From: Micromonospora ferruginea
Lineage (GTDB): Bacteria > Actinomycetota > Actinomycetes > Mycobacteriales > Micromonosporaceae
Length of the DNA: 64,000 bases
Assembly: GCF_013694245.2 (NCBI RefSeq)
Contig: NZ_CP059322.2
Span: 740,001 to 804,000 of the forward strand
Reading direction: 5' to 3'
The position numbers and the translations under genes were made by a program. The notes under the pieces were generated by a model. The model was not told the DNA's origin and did not search any database. It was given only the letters and a program-made list of their open reading frames with translations. Within the stretch, counting starts at the first letter, position 1, and each line of letters opens with the position of its first letter. Below are positions 27,159 to 39,211 of the stretch, piece by piece.

Positions 27159-28435
27159 CCGCCCCGGCCGGCGCGCCCGCGCCGCCCGCCATGGCGCCGC
27201 AGGGTGGGCTGTTCCGGCACCGCGACTTCCGGCTGCTCTGGACCGGCCACACGATCAGCGCGGTGGGCAGCAACATGACCACCGTGGCGTTGCCGCTGGT
27301 CGCCGTGGCGGTGCTGGACGCCAGCACGTTCCAGGTGGCGGTGCTCACCGCCGCGGCCTGGCTGCCCTGGCTGCTCGCCGGCCTGCCGGTCGGCGCCTGG
27401 GTCGACCGGGTCCGCCGCCGGCCGGTGATGATCGCCGCCGACCTGTGCGCCGCCGCGTTGTTCGCCAGCGTGCCGGTGGCCGCCCTGCTGGACCTGCTCA
27501 CCGTCGGGCACCTGCTGGTCGTGGCGCTCGGCGCCGGCCTGGCCCGGGTCTTCTTCGAGACCGCCGACCAGGTCTACCTGCCCACCCTGCTGCCGCCCGA
27601 ACAGGTTCCGCCGGCCAACTCCCGGCTGCACGCCACCCAGACCGCGAGCTACCTGCTCGGCCCCGGGCTGGCCGGCCTGATCGCCCAACTCGCCGGCGCG
27701 GTGACCGCGGTGGCGCTGGACGCGGTGAGCTTCCTGGCGTCGGCGCTGTGCCTGCACCGCATCCGGGCGGTCGAACCCCGGCCGCACCGCCCCTCCGCGA
27801 CCGCGTCGATGCGCCGGGAGGTCGTCGACGGGCTGCGCTTCGTCACCCGGGATCCGTACCTGCGGGTGCTGACGGTCTTCGGCGCGGCCAGCAACATCGG
27901 GCTCACCGGCTACCAGGCGGTGCTGGTGGTCTTCCTGGTCCGCTCGGCCGACCTGCCGGCCGGGCTGGTCGGCCTCCTGATCGGACTGGCCAGCCTCGGC
28001 GGGGTGCTCGGCGCGGCGCTCGCCGCCCGGCTGGCCCGCCGGGTCGGCACCGCCCGCGCGCTGCTGGTCGCCGGCGCGCTGACCGGCCCGCCCGCGCTGC
28101 TCATCCCGCTCGCCGGCCCCGGCGCCCGGACGGCCTGGCTGGTGCTCGGCGGCACGCTGGTGAGCCTGGGCGTCGCGATCGGCAACGTGGTCAAGGGGAG
28201 CTTCCGGCAGACCTACACGCCGCACCGGCTGCTCGGCCGGGTCACCGTGAGCATGCAGTTGCTCAACTACGGCACCATCCCGCTCGCCGCGCTGGCGGCC
28301 GGCGCGCTGGGCGCGGCGTGGGGGCCGGCCGGGGCGATCCGGGTGATGACCGCCTGGCTGGCGCTGACCCCGCTGCTGCTGCTGGTCGGGCCGCTACGCC
28401 GGCGGCGGGACCTGCCGGCGGCACCCGCCGGATAG
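27155..28435 (+). CDS. MFS transporter
   Basis: A 426-residue, 12-helix major facilitator of the DHA3/enterobactin-exporter-like group (FRHRDFRLLWTGHTISAVGSNMTTVALPLVA, then GAWVDRVRRRPVMIAADL as the loop 2-3 signature). Probably a drug or metabolite exporter. GTG 27155 overlaps the ArsR stop, so both are translated from one message. A bidirectional terminator follows. Confidence 0.92.
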   Translation: MTAPAGAPAPPAMAPQGGLFRHRDFRLLWTGHTISAVGSNMTTVALPLVAVAVLDASTFQVAVLTAAAWLPWLLAGLPVGAWVDRVRRRPVMIAADLCAAALFASVPVAALLDLLTVGHLLVVALGAGLARVFFETADQVYLPTLLPPEQVPPANSRLHATQTASYLLGPGLAGLIAQLAGAVTAVALDAVSFLASALCLHRIRAVEPRPHRPSATASMRREVVDGLRFVTRDPYLRVLTVFGAASNIGLTGYQAVLVVFLVRSADLPAGLVGLLIGLASLGGVLGAALAARLARRVGTARALLVAGALTGPPALLIPLAGPGARTAWLVLGGTLVSLGVAIGNVVKGSFRQTYTPHRLLGRVTVSMQLLNYGTIPLAALAAGALGAAWGPAGAIRVMTAWLALTPLLLLVGPLRRRRDLPAAPAG

Positions 28436-28443
28436 CGCGCTGC

Positions 28444-28470
28444 GGCGGCGGTCGGGATCCGACCGCCGCC
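28444..28470. terminator. Bidirectional terminator
   Basis: A perfect 12-bp stem (28444-28455 with 28459-28470) and 3-nt loop GAT lies between the convergent MFS and cold-shock genes. Confidence 0.88.
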
Positions 28471-28482
28471 ACCGGCACATCG

Positions 28483-28686
28483 TCACATCGGACGAACGTT
28501 GTCCGCCTGCGGGCCCTTCTGGCCCTGCGTCACCTCGAACTCGACCTTCTGGCCCTCGTTCAGCTCGCGGTAGCCACTGCTCTGGATGGCCGAGTAGTGG
28601 ACGAACACGTCCGGGCCTCCGCCGTCCTGCTCGATGAAGCCGAAGCCCTTTTCCGAGTTGAACCACTTGACCGTGCCGGTTGCCAT
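28483..28686 (-). CDS. Cold-shock protein
   Basis: A 67-residue CspA-family single-strand nucleic-acid chaperone with RNP1 KGFGFIEQ (13-20) and RNP2 VFVHY (27-31). It acts on mRNA structure and transcription antitermination. GGGAGAG precedes ATG 28686. A small hairpin (CACCGGC/GCCGGTG, 28715-28733) lies in the presumed leader, in keeping with the structured 5' UTRs of cold-shock genes. Confidence 0.96.
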   Translation of the reverse strand: MATGTVKWFNSEKGFGFIEQDGGGPDVFVHYSAIQSSGYRELNEGQKVEFEVTQGQKGPQADNVRPM

Positions 28687-28863
28687 GCGTCTCTCCCTGT
28701 TCAATGCGGGTGAGCACCGGCCCGCGGCCGGTGATCGCCCTGTACCAGTCCGACAGTAACCGCCCGGACCCGGATCCGCTGGCGGAAGTGCCGGCGTGGC
28801 TCGCGAATACCTAGGCGCCGGAAATGCCACCGTCGGTGGCCGGGGCGCGGCATGCTTGCCCCG

Positions 28864-29538
28864 ATGAGCACTCCGACGGCGCTGACCGACCTGCAACGGG
28901 AGATCACGACGCCCGGGGTGGGCCCGGACCGGCTGCGACTGATGGCCGCGCCGTTCGTGCCCGAGGTGCGGTTGCACCTGGCCGAGGACGCGATCCTGTG
29001 GTGGGCGCGGATGGAGGCCGCCGCCGGCCGGTCGCTCCCACCGCCGTACTGGGCGTCCGTCTGGGCCGGCGGGCAGGCGCTGGCCCGGCACCTGCTCGAC
29101 CACCCCGAACTCGCCGCCGGGCGGCGCGTGCTCGACCTGGCCGCCGGCTCGGGGCTGGTGGCCGTCGCCGCCGCGCTGGCCGGCGCCGCCGACGTGGTGG
29201 CCAACGACGTCGACCCGTACGCGCTGGCCGCCGTGACCGTCAACGCCCGGGCGAACCGGGTCCGGGTGACCGCCGACGGCGACGACCTGCTCGACGGCGT
29301 GGCGGACGTCGACCTGCTGGTGGCCGGCGACGTCCTCTACGACGCGGACCTGGCCGCCCGGGTCCTGCCCTACCTGCGGCGCTGCGCCGACCGGGGCGTC
29401 GAGGTGCTCCTCGGCGACCCGGACCGGGGCCACCTGCCGCCGGACGGGCTGGAGCTGGTGGCCAGCTACCCGGTGCCGACCACCGAGCCGGCCGTCGACT
29501 CCCCGGTACGCCGGGTGCAGGTGCTGCGCCCCCGCTGA
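28864..29538 (+). CDS. Class I SAM methyltransferase (nicotinamide-methylase/ETFB-like)
   Basis: A 224-residue methyltransferase resembling the family that includes nicotinamide N-methylases and the electron-transfer-flavoprotein lysine methyltransferase ([66 protein letters not shown]). The substrate is likely a protein lysine or small molecule. ATG 28864 has CATGCT 7 nt upstream in the leaderless arrangement; the other ATG at 28852 lies inside that box. Confidence 0.85.
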   Translation: MSTPTALTDLQREITTPGVGPDRLRLMAAPFVPEVRLHLAEDAILWWARMEAAAGRSLPPPYWASVWAGGQALARHLLDHPELAAGRRVLDLAAGSGLVAVAAALAGAADVVANDVDPYALAAVTVNARANRVRVTADGDDLLDGVADVDLLVAGDVLYDADLAARVLPYLRRCADRGVEVLLGDPDRGHLPPDGLELVASYPVPTTEPAVDSPVRRVQVLRPR

Positions 29539-29615
29539 CTCTCGGGGATCCTCCGGAGGCGACATCGGGGGCGTGTGGGGGATCACGCCCGATGTCCCGC
29601 GCGCCCGATCGGGCA

Positions 29616-29621
29616 TAGCGT
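29616..29621 (+). promoter_or_regulatory. -10 box of the DedA gene, probably leaderless
   Basis: TAGCGT ends 7 nt before ATG 29629; no ribosome binding site is seen. Confidence 0.5.
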
Positions 29622-29628
29622 GCCAGGC

Positions 29629-30237
29629 ATGACGGATCTCCTCGCCCAGTTCGGGCAGCTTCCCACCACGCTGCTGATGGGGCTGCTGGGCGTGGTGATG
29701 CTCGCCGACGCCGTACCGCTGCTCGGGGTGCTGGTGCCCGGCGACGCCGCGGTCCTCGCCGCGGTCGGGGCGGGCCGGCCGGTCGGCGGGGCGGCGGCGG
29801 TCGCCGCGGTGGTCGCCGGCTGCGTGGCCGGGTGGTCGTTGAGCTTCCTCGCCGGCCGGCTCTGGGGCGCGCGGCTGCGACGCGGCCGGCTGGGCGACTG
29901 GATCGGCGAGTCCCGCTGGGCGGCCGCCGAGACGCTGCTGCGTCGCCGCGGCGGGCGGATCGTGCTGGTGGCGCCGTTCCTGCCGGTGTTCAACGCGTTA
30001 CTGCCGCTGGCCGCCGGCGGGCTGCGGATGCCGTACCGGCGGTTCGTCGCCTGCGCGGCGCTCGGCGCCACCGCCTGGGCCGGGCTCTACGTGGCGCTCG
30101 GGCTGGCCGCGCGGACGCTGACCGGGCTGCTGCCCGGCGCGCCCGACCCGACGGTGCTCACCATGACGGTCGGGCTGCTGCTCGCCGGCCCGGTGCTGCT
30201 CGGCACCCGGCGGCGGCTGCGCGCGGTGACCGGCTGA
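29629..30237 (+). CDS. DedA-family membrane protein
   Basis: A 202-residue membrane protein of the DedA (SNARE-associated/VTT) family ([59 protein letters not shown]). Homologues transport or flip lipid carriers and maintain membrane potential. Unlike the fusion at 18503 it has only the DedA domain. A strong terminator follows. Confidence 0.9.
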   Translation: MTDLLAQFGQLPTTLLMGLLGVVMLADAVPLLGVLVPGDAAVLAAVGAGRPVGGAAAVAAVVAGCVAGWSLSFLAGRLWGARLRRGRLGDWIGESRWAAAETLLRRRGGRIVLVAPFLPVFNALLPLAAGGLRMPYRRFVACAALGATAWAGLYVALGLAARTLTGLLPGAPDPTVLTMTVGLLLAGPVLLGTRRRLRAVTG

Positions 30238-30241
30238 GCGG

Positions 30242-30278
30242 GCCGGGCCCGGCCGCCACGGGGGAGGCCGGGCCCGGC
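30242..30278. terminator. Bidirectional terminator
   Basis: A perfect 13-bp stem (30242-30254 with 30266-30278) around an 11-nt loop, between convergent genes. Confidence 0.85.
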
Positions 30279-30282
30279 GCGT

Positions 30283-30936
30283 TCACCAGCCGCGCGCCCG
30301 CCACTGCGGCACGGCGGGTCGCTCGGCGCCGAGCGTGCTGTCCTTGCCGTGGCCCGGGTAGAACCAGGTCTCGTCCGGCAACCGGTCGAAGAGCCGGGCC
30401 TCGACGTCGTCGATGAGCTGGCCGAAGCGTTCCGGGTCCTGGTCGGTGTTGCCCACCCCACCGGGAAAAAGCGAGTCGCCGGTGAAGAGGTGCGGGGTGC
30501 CCGCCGGGTCGCGGTAGAGCAGCGCGATCGAGCCCGGGGTGTGCCCGCGCAGGTGGATCACCTCCAGCTCGCAGTCGCCGACGGCGACGGTGTCGCCCTC
30601 GCGCAGCGCCTCGGCGGCGATCGGCAGGCCCTCGGCGTCGTCGGCGTGCACCAGCGCGCGGGCGCCGGTCTTGGCCACGACCTCCTCCAGCGCGACCCAG
30701 TGGTCCATGTGCCGGTGGGTGGTGACCACGGTCGCCAGCCCGCCGTCGCCGATCAGCTCCAGCAGGCGGGGCGCCTCGTTGGCGGCGTCGATGAGCGCCT
30801 GCTCACCGGTGGCGTGGCAGCGCAGCAGGTAGGCGTTGTTGTCCATCGGGCCCACCGACAGCTTGGTGACGGTGAGCCGGTCGAGCTCGCGCACGGCCGG
30901 CGGGCCGCCGGGCGTGACGTCTCCGGTGTAGGTCAT
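30283..30936 (-). CDS. Metallo-beta-lactamase-fold hydrolase (glyoxalase II-like)
   Basis: A 217-residue MBL-fold hydrolase with the two-metal motif THRHMDH (His74, His76, Asp78, His79), then HLRGHTPG, TGDSLF and YPGHG. The layout resembles small glyoxalase II or mycothiol-linked thioesterases. It starts 8 nt after the stop of a mycothiol-dependent-family enzyme, so a shared mycothiol-related role is a reasonable inference. ATG 30936 was chosen; ATG 30954 upstream is possible but overlaps the previous gene. Confidence 0.88.
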   Translation of the reverse strand: MTYTGDVTPGGPPAVRELDRLTVTKLSVGPMDNNAYLLRCHATGEQALIDAANEAPRLLELIGDGGLATVVTTHRHMDHWVALEEVVAKTGARALVHADDAEGLPIAAEALREGDTVAVGDCELEVIHLRGHTPGSIALLYRDPAGTPHLFTGDSLFPGGVGNTDQDPERFGQLIDDVEARLFDRLPDETWFYPGHGKDSTLGAERPAVPQWRARGW

Positions 30937-30944
30937 GACGGGGT

Positions 30945-31661
30945 TCAGATCCATTCCGGTGGAGTCGGCAGGGGGCCGTCGGGGTCGACGGTGAGCAGCT
31001 CGCCCGTGCCCCGGCCGGTCAGCCAGGCGGCGAGTTCCGGCGCGGGGCCGGTGATCGTGGGCGCCCCCTCGGGGTCGCCCACGGTGATCTCGTGGGCGGC
31101 GCCGTCCACCCGCAGCACCATGGCCGGCGCGCCCGGGTCGCCGGCCAGGCCGGCCGTCACCTCGTGCAGCAGCCGCAGGGCGAACGCCTCCGGCCAGTCG
31201 GCCGGCCGGTAGCCGGCGCCCAGGTCGACGTGGTGCACCTCGACCTCGCGCAGCCGGCCCCACACCACCAGCGCCGCCGGCCACGGACCGCGTCGGGCCT
31301 GCACCGTCGCGCCCCACGCCTCGGCCGGCATCTCCGCCACCGCCACGTCGAAGCGCTGGGCGCTGCGGCGCAGGTCGTCCAGGAGGTCCGCCGGCCCCCG
31401 GCCGGCGCCCGTCTCGATGTCGGCGTTACGCGCCTCGACCGAGGCGTACATCGGGATCGGTTCGCCGGTGCGGGCGGCGGTGAGCAGGTTGACGAACCCG
31501 TCGGCGTTGCGGGCCAGGTGGGTGAGCACGTGCGCGCGGGTCCAGCCCGGCAGCGGCGACGGCGCCGCGACGTCCGCGGCGGTCAGGCCGGCCACGGTAC
31601 GCAGCAGCCGGTCGTTGGCCGCGGCCAGCTCGCCGGTCAGCAGCAGGGGATCAGTCGTCAT
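30945..31661 (-). CDS. Maleylpyruvate isomerase-family, mycothiol-dependent enzyme
   Basis: A 238-residue DinB-like four-helix protein. The metal-binding residues are in WTRAHVLTHLARNADG and LREVEVHHVDLG, the signature of actinobacterial mycothiol-dependent isomerases and S-transferases. A C-terminal SCP-like segment follows. The substrate is not predictable. It forms a two-gene unit with the MBL-fold hydrolase. Confidence 0.88.
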   Translation of the reverse strand: MTTDPLLLTGELAAANDRLLRTVAGLTAADVAAPSPLPGWTRAHVLTHLARNADGFVNLLTAARTGEPIPMYASVEARNADIETGAGRGPADLLDDLRRSAQRFDVAVAEMPAEAWGATVQARRGPWPAALVVWGRLREVEVHHVDLGAGYRPADWPEAFALRLLHEVTAGLAGDPGAPAMVLRVDGAAHEITVGDPEGAPTITGPAPELAAWLTGRGTGELLTVDPDGPLPTPPEWI

Positions 31662-31734
31662 CGCGTTCGACCCTAGCGGGCCGGGCCGCTCCGCGCCGCC
31701 GGGGAAATCGCTTTCGGCGCGTCGGCGCGCCCCC

Positions 31735-31740
31735 TACCGT
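31735..31740 (+). promoter_or_regulatory. -10 box of rsgA
   Basis: TACCGT ends 10 nt before ATG 31751, giving a leader of at most a few nucleotides. Confidence 0.4.
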
Positions 31741-31750
31741 CGGGGACATC

Positions 31751-32830
31751 ATGAACCTCGACCTGACCGCACTCGGCTGGGACGCCGACCGGGCTGCCCA
31801 TCTCGACCGGCGATTCGACCACCGACCCGGGCGGGTGGCCCGGGTGGACCGCGGCGTGTGCACCGTGCTGTGCCCGGAGGGCCCGGTGCGGGCCAGCCTC
31901 GGCGGCGGCGTGCTCGCCGCCGCGGCCCGCGACCTGACCGCGCTGCCGTGCGCGGGCGACTGGGTGCTGCTGGCCACCTGGCCGGACGGCCCGGTCACCG
32001 TGGAGACGGTGCTGCCCCGGCGCACCGCGCTGGTGCGGCGCACCGCCGGCAAGGACGCCAGCGGCCAGGTGCTGGCCGCCAACATCGACGCCGCCGCGGT
32101 GGTCGAGCCGGTGCACCCGGCGCCGGACGCCGCCCGGATCGAACGGCTGCTCTCGCTCGTGCACGAGTCCGGCGCCGAGCCGCTGGTGCTGCTCACCAAG
32201 GCCGACCTGGCGGCCGACCCGGAGGCGGTGGCCCGGCAGTTGGCCGAGCTGGCCCCCGGGGTGCCGGTGCTGCCGGTCAGCGCCGAGCGGGGCACCGGCC
32301 TGGCGCCGCTGCGCCGGCACGTGGCCCCCGGGCGCACGCTGGGCCTGCTCGGTCCCTCCGGCGCCGGCAAGTCGAGCCTGGTCAACGCGCTGGCCGGGGC
32401 GGAGGTGATGCCCACCCAGGCGATCCGCCGGGTCGACGGCAAGGGCCGGCACACCACCACCTGGCGGGCGCTGGTGCCGCTGCCGGGTGGGGGAGCGGTG
32501 CTGGACACCCCCGGCGTACGGGCGGTCGGCCTGCTGGACGGCGCCGCCGGGCTGGACCGGGCGTTCGCCGACATCGCCGAGCTGGCCGCCGGCTGCCGGT
32601 ACGCCGACTGCGCGCACGACGCCGAGCCGGCCTGCGCGGTGCGGGACGCGCTGGACCGTGGCGAGCTGTCGACGCGCCGGTGGGAGAGCTGGCGCCGGTT
32701 GCAGCGGGAGATCGCGTTCGAGAGCGGACGGCGCGCGGTGCGGCTGGCCGCCGAGCGGCGCGGCGGCTGGCGGGGCGGGCGGCGGCGCACCGGGCGGTCG
32801 GCGACCCCGCCGGCGCCCGGCCCGTTCTGA
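31751..32830 (+). CDS. rsgA: Ribosome biogenesis GTPase RsgA
   Basis: Circularly permuted GTPase of 359 residues that checks late 30S subunit maturation. Order of motifs: G4 TKAD (149-152), P-loop GPSGAGKS (201-208), G3 DTPG (252-255), then the zinc finger C282, C287, H289, C295. An N-terminal OB-fold precedes them and an Arg-rich tail ends the protein. Complete and typical. Confidence 0.96.
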   Translation: MNLDLTALGWDADRAAHLDRRFDHRPGRVARVDRGVCTVLCPEGPVRASLGGGVLAAAARDLTALPCAGDWVLLATWPDGPVTVETVLPRRTALVRRTAGKDASGQVLAANIDAAAVVEPVHPAPDAARIERLLSLVHESGAEPLVLLTKADLAADPEAVARQLAELAPGVPVLPVSAERGTGLAPLRRHVAPGRTLGLLGPSGAGKSSLVNALAGAEVMPTQAIRRVDGKGRHTTTWRALVPLPGGGAVLDTPGVRAVGLLDGAAGLDRAFADIAELAAGCRYADCAHDAEPACAVRDALDRGELSTRRWESWRRLQREIAFESGRRAVRLAAERRGGWRGGRRRTGRSATPPAPGPF

Positions 32831-32884
32831 GCTGGGGGAATGTGCGCGCGACGGAAGTTGTCACACCTCGGGGCTAGAGTTGCC

Positions 32885-32904
32885 GGGGCGCTTTCCTGCG
32901 CCCC
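32885..32904 (+). terminator. Hairpin between rsgA and uvrA
   Basis: GGGGCGC (32885-32891) pairs perfectly with GCGCCCC (32898-32904) around TTTCCT. It lies 55 nt after rsgA and 58 nt before uvrA. It may terminate rsgA or lie in the uvrA leader. A TAGAGT box at 32875-32880 just upstream could start a uvrA transcript through it. Confidence 0.5.
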
Positions 32905-32961
32905 CGCAATTCGCGAAAAACAGACTTCGCCTCACATTCTTCTTCCGGGAGCACACGCACC

Positions 32962-35904
<2,943 letters not shown>

Positions 35905-35916
35905 GCGACGCGTACC

Positions 35917-35946
35917 GCGAGCGGGCCGGTGCGCCGGCCCGCTCGC
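35917..35946 (+). terminator. Terminator after uvrA
   Basis: A perfect 13-bp stem (35917-35929 with 35934-35946) closed by a TGCG tetraloop, 12 nt after the uvrA stop. Confidence 0.85.
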
Positions 35947-36069
35947 CGGGGTCCGCGCCGGTGCCCATTTCGTGACGCGCCAGTATGAACCGTGCACCAC
36001 GCTGGTGCGTGTACCGCAGTGTGGCCACGGATCATGAACCGGTGGCGACAGCCGAGAGAGAGGCCGGAG

Positions 36070-36552
36070 ATGAGTGATGATCAGGTGCTGACCGGGCCGG
36101 TCACCCAGAGCCGTCGAGCCCTGCTCACGGGCGCCGGCGCGGTCGGCGCGGCCGTGGTGCTCGCGGGGTGCGGTGACGACGAGGCGACGCCGGGGACGGC
36201 CCCGACCAGCGGCGGACCGGGCGCCAGCGGGACCGGTGACGCCGGCGGCGGCAACCGGGACAGCAGCGGTCCGCTGGCCCGCACCACCGACATTCCGGTC
36301 GGCGGCGGCGCGGTGTACGCCAGCAAGGGCGTCGTGATCACCCAGCCCGAGGCCGGCCAGTTCAAGGCGTTCGACCCGATCTGCACGCACCAGGGCTGCC
36401 CGGTGTCGAACGTCGACGGCGGCACCATCAACTGCACCTGCCACAACAGCCGGTTCTCGATCGCCGACGGCTCGGTGAAGGCCGGCCCCGCCACCAAGCC
36501 GCTGGCGGGCAAGGAGATCAAGGTCGAGGGCGACCAGATCACGCTCGCCTGA
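36070..36552 (+). CDS. Rieske 2Fe-2S lipoprotein
   Basis: A 160-residue predicted Tat-exported lipoprotein: twin-arginine SRRALL (14-19), lipobox LAGC (Cys34), then a Gly/Ser/Pro linker. The Rieske domain has C105-T-H107 and C122-T-C-H125 as cluster ligands, and C110/C124 as the stabilising disulfide. Its partner and electron flow are unknown. A twin-arginine signal fits export of the folded cluster protein. It stands alone between uvrA and uvrC. Confidence 0.93.
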   Translation: MSDDQVLTGPVTQSRRALLTGAGAVGAAVVLAGCGDDEATPGTAPTSGGPGASGTGDAGGGNRDSSGPLARTTDIPVGGGAVYASKGVVITQPEAGQFKAFDPICTHQGCPVSNVDGGTINCTCHNSRFSIADGSVKAGPATKPLAGKEIKVEGDQITLA

Positions 36553-36588
36553 CCGCCCGCGCCGCCTCCGTCCGCCGACCGCGGGCGG
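36553..36588 (+). terminator. Hairpin after the Rieske gene
   Basis: CCGCCCGC (36553-36560) pairs with GCGGGCGG (36581-36588) directly after the stop codon; the loop is 20 nt and GC-rich. Confidence 0.5.
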
Positions 36589-36622
36589 GGTGCGGCGGCG
36601 GTCGGGTGTCGGGGGTGCGGAC

Positions 36623-36628
36623 TAGGCT
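36623..36628 (+). promoter_or_regulatory. -10 box of uvrC, probably leaderless
   Basis: TAGGCT ends 6 nt before GTG 36635 and there is no ribosome binding site. Confidence 0.55.
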
Positions 36629-36634
36629 TGAGGC

Positions 36635-38572
36635 GTGGCTGACCCCTCGACCTACCGTCCCGCGACCGGCACCATCCCGGAGTCCCCAGGGGTCTACCGC
36701 TTCCGCGACGGCACCGGCCGGGTGATCTACGTCGGCAAGGCGCGCAACCTGCGCAGCCGGCTCAACTCCTACTTCGCCGACCCGGTCAACCTGCACCAGC
36801 GCACCCGGCAGATGGTCTTCACCGCCGAGTCGGTCGACTGGATCACCGTCGCCACCGAGGTCGAGGCGCTCCAGCAGGAATACACCTGGATCAAGCAGTA
36901 CGACCCCCGGTTCAACGTCCGCTACCGCGACGACAAGTCCTATCCCTACCTGGCGGTCACCCTCGACGAGGAGTTCCCGCGCCTGCAGGTGATGCGCGGC
37001 GCCAAGCGCAAGGGGGTGCGCTACTTCGGGCCCTACTCGCACGCCTGGGCCATCCGCGAGACGCTCGACCTGCTGCTGCGCGTCTTCCCGGCGCGCACCT
37101 GCTCCTCCGGGGTGTTCAAGCGGGCCGGTCAGGTCGGCCGGCCCTGCCTGCTGGGCTACATCGGCAAGTGCTCCGCGCCCTGCGTCGGCACGGTCAGCGC
37201 CGAGCGCCACCGGGAGATCGTCGACGGCTTCTGCGACTTCATGGCCGGCCGCACCGACACGATGGTGCGCCGGATCGAGAAGGACATGCTGGAGGCCAGC
37301 GAGCAGTTGGAGTTCGAGCGGGCCGCCCGGCTGCGCGACGACGTGGCCGCGTTGCGCCGGGCCATGGAGAAGCAGACCGTGGTGCTCGGCGACGGCACCG
37401 ACGCCGACGTGGTGGCGTTCGCCGACGACCCGCTCGAAGCCGCGGTGCAGGTCTTCCACGTCCGCGACGGCCGGGTGCGCGGCCAGCGCGGCTGGGTGGT
37501 GGAGAAGACCGAGGAGCTGACCACCGGCGACCTCGTGCACCACTTCTGCACCCAGGTCTACGGCGGCGAGCAGGGCGAGGCCGACGTCCCCCGGGAGCTG
37601 CTCGTCCCCGAGCTGCCCGCCGACGCCGACGCGCTCGCCGACTGGCTCTCCACCCGGCGGGGCAGCCGGGTGTCGCTGCGGGTGCCGCAGCGCGGCGACA
37701 AGCGGTCGCTGCTGGAGACCGTCGAGCGCAACGCCAAGGACGCGCTGGCCCGGCACAAGCTCAAGCGCGCCGGTGACCTGACCACCCGCGGTCAGGCCCT
37801 CGACGAGATCGCCGACGCGCTCGCCATGCGCACCTCGCCGCTGCGCATCGAGTGCTACGACGTCTCGCAGATCCAGGGCACCGACGTGGTCGCCAGCATG
37901 GTCGTCTTCGAGGACGGGTTGCCCCGCAAGAGCGAATACCGGCGGTTCATCGTGCGTGGCGCCACCGACGACCTCTCCGCCATGTCCGAGGTGCTGCGCC
38001 GGCGCTTCGCCCGCTATCTCGACGCCCGCGCCGAGACCGGTGAGCTGGGCGAGGAGACCGCCGCCGACCCCGACCGCCCCGGCATCGACCCGACCACCGG
38101 GCGGCCACGCCGGTTCGCGTACCCGCCGCAACTGGTGGTGGTCGACGGCGGCCCGCCCCAGGTGGCCGCCGCCGCCAAGGCGCTGACCGAGCTGGGCATC
38201 GACGACGTGGCGCTGTGCGGGTTGGCCAAGCGGCTGGAGGAGGTCTGGCTGCCCGACGACGAGTTCCCGGTCATCCTGCCGCGCACCTCCGAGGCGCTCT
38301 ACCTGCTGCAACGGGTCCGCGACGAGGCCCACCGCTTCGCCATCACGTTCCACCGCCAGCGGCGCTCCAAGCGGATGACCGAGTCCGCGTTGGACAACGT
38401 GCCCGGGCTCGGCGAGGTCCGGCGGCAGGCGCTGCTGCGGCACTTCGGCTCGCTGAAGCGGCTCTCCGCGGCCACCGTCGAGGAGATCACCGAGGTGCCC
38501 GGCGTGGGCCGGCGCACGGCGGAGGCCATCCTCGCCGCCCTCGACAGCGACCCGGCCACGACACCGTCCTGA
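36635..38572 (+). CDS. uvrC: Excinuclease ABC subunit C
   Basis: Dual-incision nuclease of nucleotide excision repair, 645 residues. The GIY-YIG domain for 3' incision is at the N-terminus ([10 protein letters not shown]...[14 protein letters not shown]). The UVR motif follows ([19 protein letters not shown]), then the RNase H-like domain for 5' incision ([34 protein letters not shown]). A helix-hairpin-helix pair ends the protein ([37 protein letters not shown]). GTG 36635 appears leaderless. Confidence 0.98.
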   Translation: MADPSTYRPATGTIPESPGVYRFRDGTGRVIYVGKARNLRSRLNSYFADPVNLHQRTRQMVFTAESVDWITVATEVEALQQEYTWIKQYDPRFNVRYRDDKSYPYLAVTLDEEFPRLQVMRGAKRKGVRYFGPYSHAWAIRETLDLLLRVFPARTCSSGVFKRAGQVGRPCLLGYIGKCSAPCVGTVSAERHREIVDGFCDFMAGRTDTMVRRIEKDMLEASEQLEFERAARLRDDVAALRRAMEKQTVVLGDGTDADVVAFADDPLEAAVQVFHVRDGRVRGQRGWVVEKTEELTTGDLVHHFCTQVYGGEQGEADVPRELLVPELPADADALADWLSTRRGSRVSLRVPQRGDKRSLLETVERNAKDALARHKLKRAGDLTTRGQALDEIADALAMRTSPLRIECYDVSQIQGTDVVASMVVFEDGLPRKSEYRRFIVRGATDDLSAMSEVLRRRFARYLDARAETGELGEETAADPDRPGIDPTTGRPRRFAYPPQLVVVDGGPPQVAAAAKALTELGIDDVALCGLAKRLEEVWLPDDEFPVILPRTSEALYLLQRVRDEAHRFAITFHRQRRSKRMTESALDNVPGLGEVRRQALLRHFGSLKRLSAATVEEITEVPGVGRRTAEAILAALDSDPATTPS

Positions 38573-38598
38573 CCACGGCCGTGGTGGACCCCGGCGCC

Positions 38599-38604
38599 TA
38601 TCCT
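38599..38604 (+). promoter_or_regulatory. -10 box of the small membrane peptide gene
   Basis: TATCCT ends 7 nt before ATG 38612, the same spacing as for several longer genes here. Confidence 0.5.
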
Positions 38605-38611
38605 TCGGCCC

Positions 38612-38728
38612 ATGGGAGCGATCAAGCCGTGGCACCTGTCCGTCCTGCTGCTCTGCTGCCTTCTGCCGACAGCCGTGGCGATCGCCGGCGGGATCTGGGC
38701 GTTCCGCCGCTCCGGTAGGCGCGGCTGA
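38612..38728 (+). CDS. 38-residue single-helix membrane peptide
   Basis: A short reading frame encoding MGAIKPWHLSVLLLCCLLPT, then an AVAIAGGIWAF stretch and a basic end (RRSGRRG). It has one hydrophobic helix with a positive C-terminus, so it is probably membrane-inserted. The MGAxKPWHL start resembles the first residues of actinobacterial TatA proteins, but the amphipathic helix of TatA is missing. Support comes from the TATCCT box 7 nt before the ATG, the clean hydrophobic pattern and the position right after uvrC. Function unknown. Confidence 0.6.
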   Translation: MGAIKPWHLSVLLLCCLLPTAVAIAGGIWAFRRSGRRG

Positions 38729-38893
38729 CCACAGCGCTCTCGAACCGACCCCGATCCACCCGAGGTGGCGGCATCCCCGCGCGCCCGCAACGCCACCTCG
38801 GCAAACCGGACTTCTCGCCTTCCAAGACCGATCGTCCGCTTCACGGGACCGCGGGTCACGCCCCCCAACTCACAGGCGCATCCCACCCCGCCG

Positions 38894-39027
38894 GACACCC
38901 GCGGGCGTTCCACCCACCAGCCCACGGAAGCGTCAGTGGAACGTCGTGGGTGTCTCAGCCCTCGGTTGACACCCGTGGCGTTCCACCCACCAGCCCAGCG
39001 GGGCGTGACTGGAACGCTATGGGTGTC
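38894..39027. repeat. Two tandem hairpin-forming repeats
   Basis: Copy 1 (38894-38954) and copy 2 (38968-39027) are ~60-nt direct repeats. Each is also an imperfect inverted repeat running from GACACCC and GCGTTCCA to TGGAACG and GGGTGTC. The shared core is GCGTTCCACCCACCAGCCC. A related half (16 of 19 nt) occurs at 60475-60493. They lie in the gene-free stretch 38729-39455. Confidence 0.8.
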
Positions 39028-39047
39028 TCAGGCCCGGCATCCCTTTC

Positions 39048-39129
39048 GGTGGCACGCCCCGGCTGGGTGCTATGAGGTAACTGGCGCATGATGTCCGTTT
39101 CAGTGGGGCTGGCCGTGGTCGGTGCCACC
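39048..39129 (+). other. Possible structured RNA region
   Basis: GGTGGCAC (39048-39055) is an exact complement of GTGCCACC (39122-39129). GCCCC (39056-39060) can pair with a GGGGC near 39103, enclosing a ~40-nt core. This could be a folded leader or part of an intergenic repeat. It matches no riboswitch class I know. Confidence 0.3.
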
Positions 39130-39211
39130 GTCACGGCGGAATCGGGGCCGGGGGTGGGGCGTTATACCTGGCAGACCGCGTGGAGCCCGGCCCTGGCCGC
39201 CGGCAGCCCCG

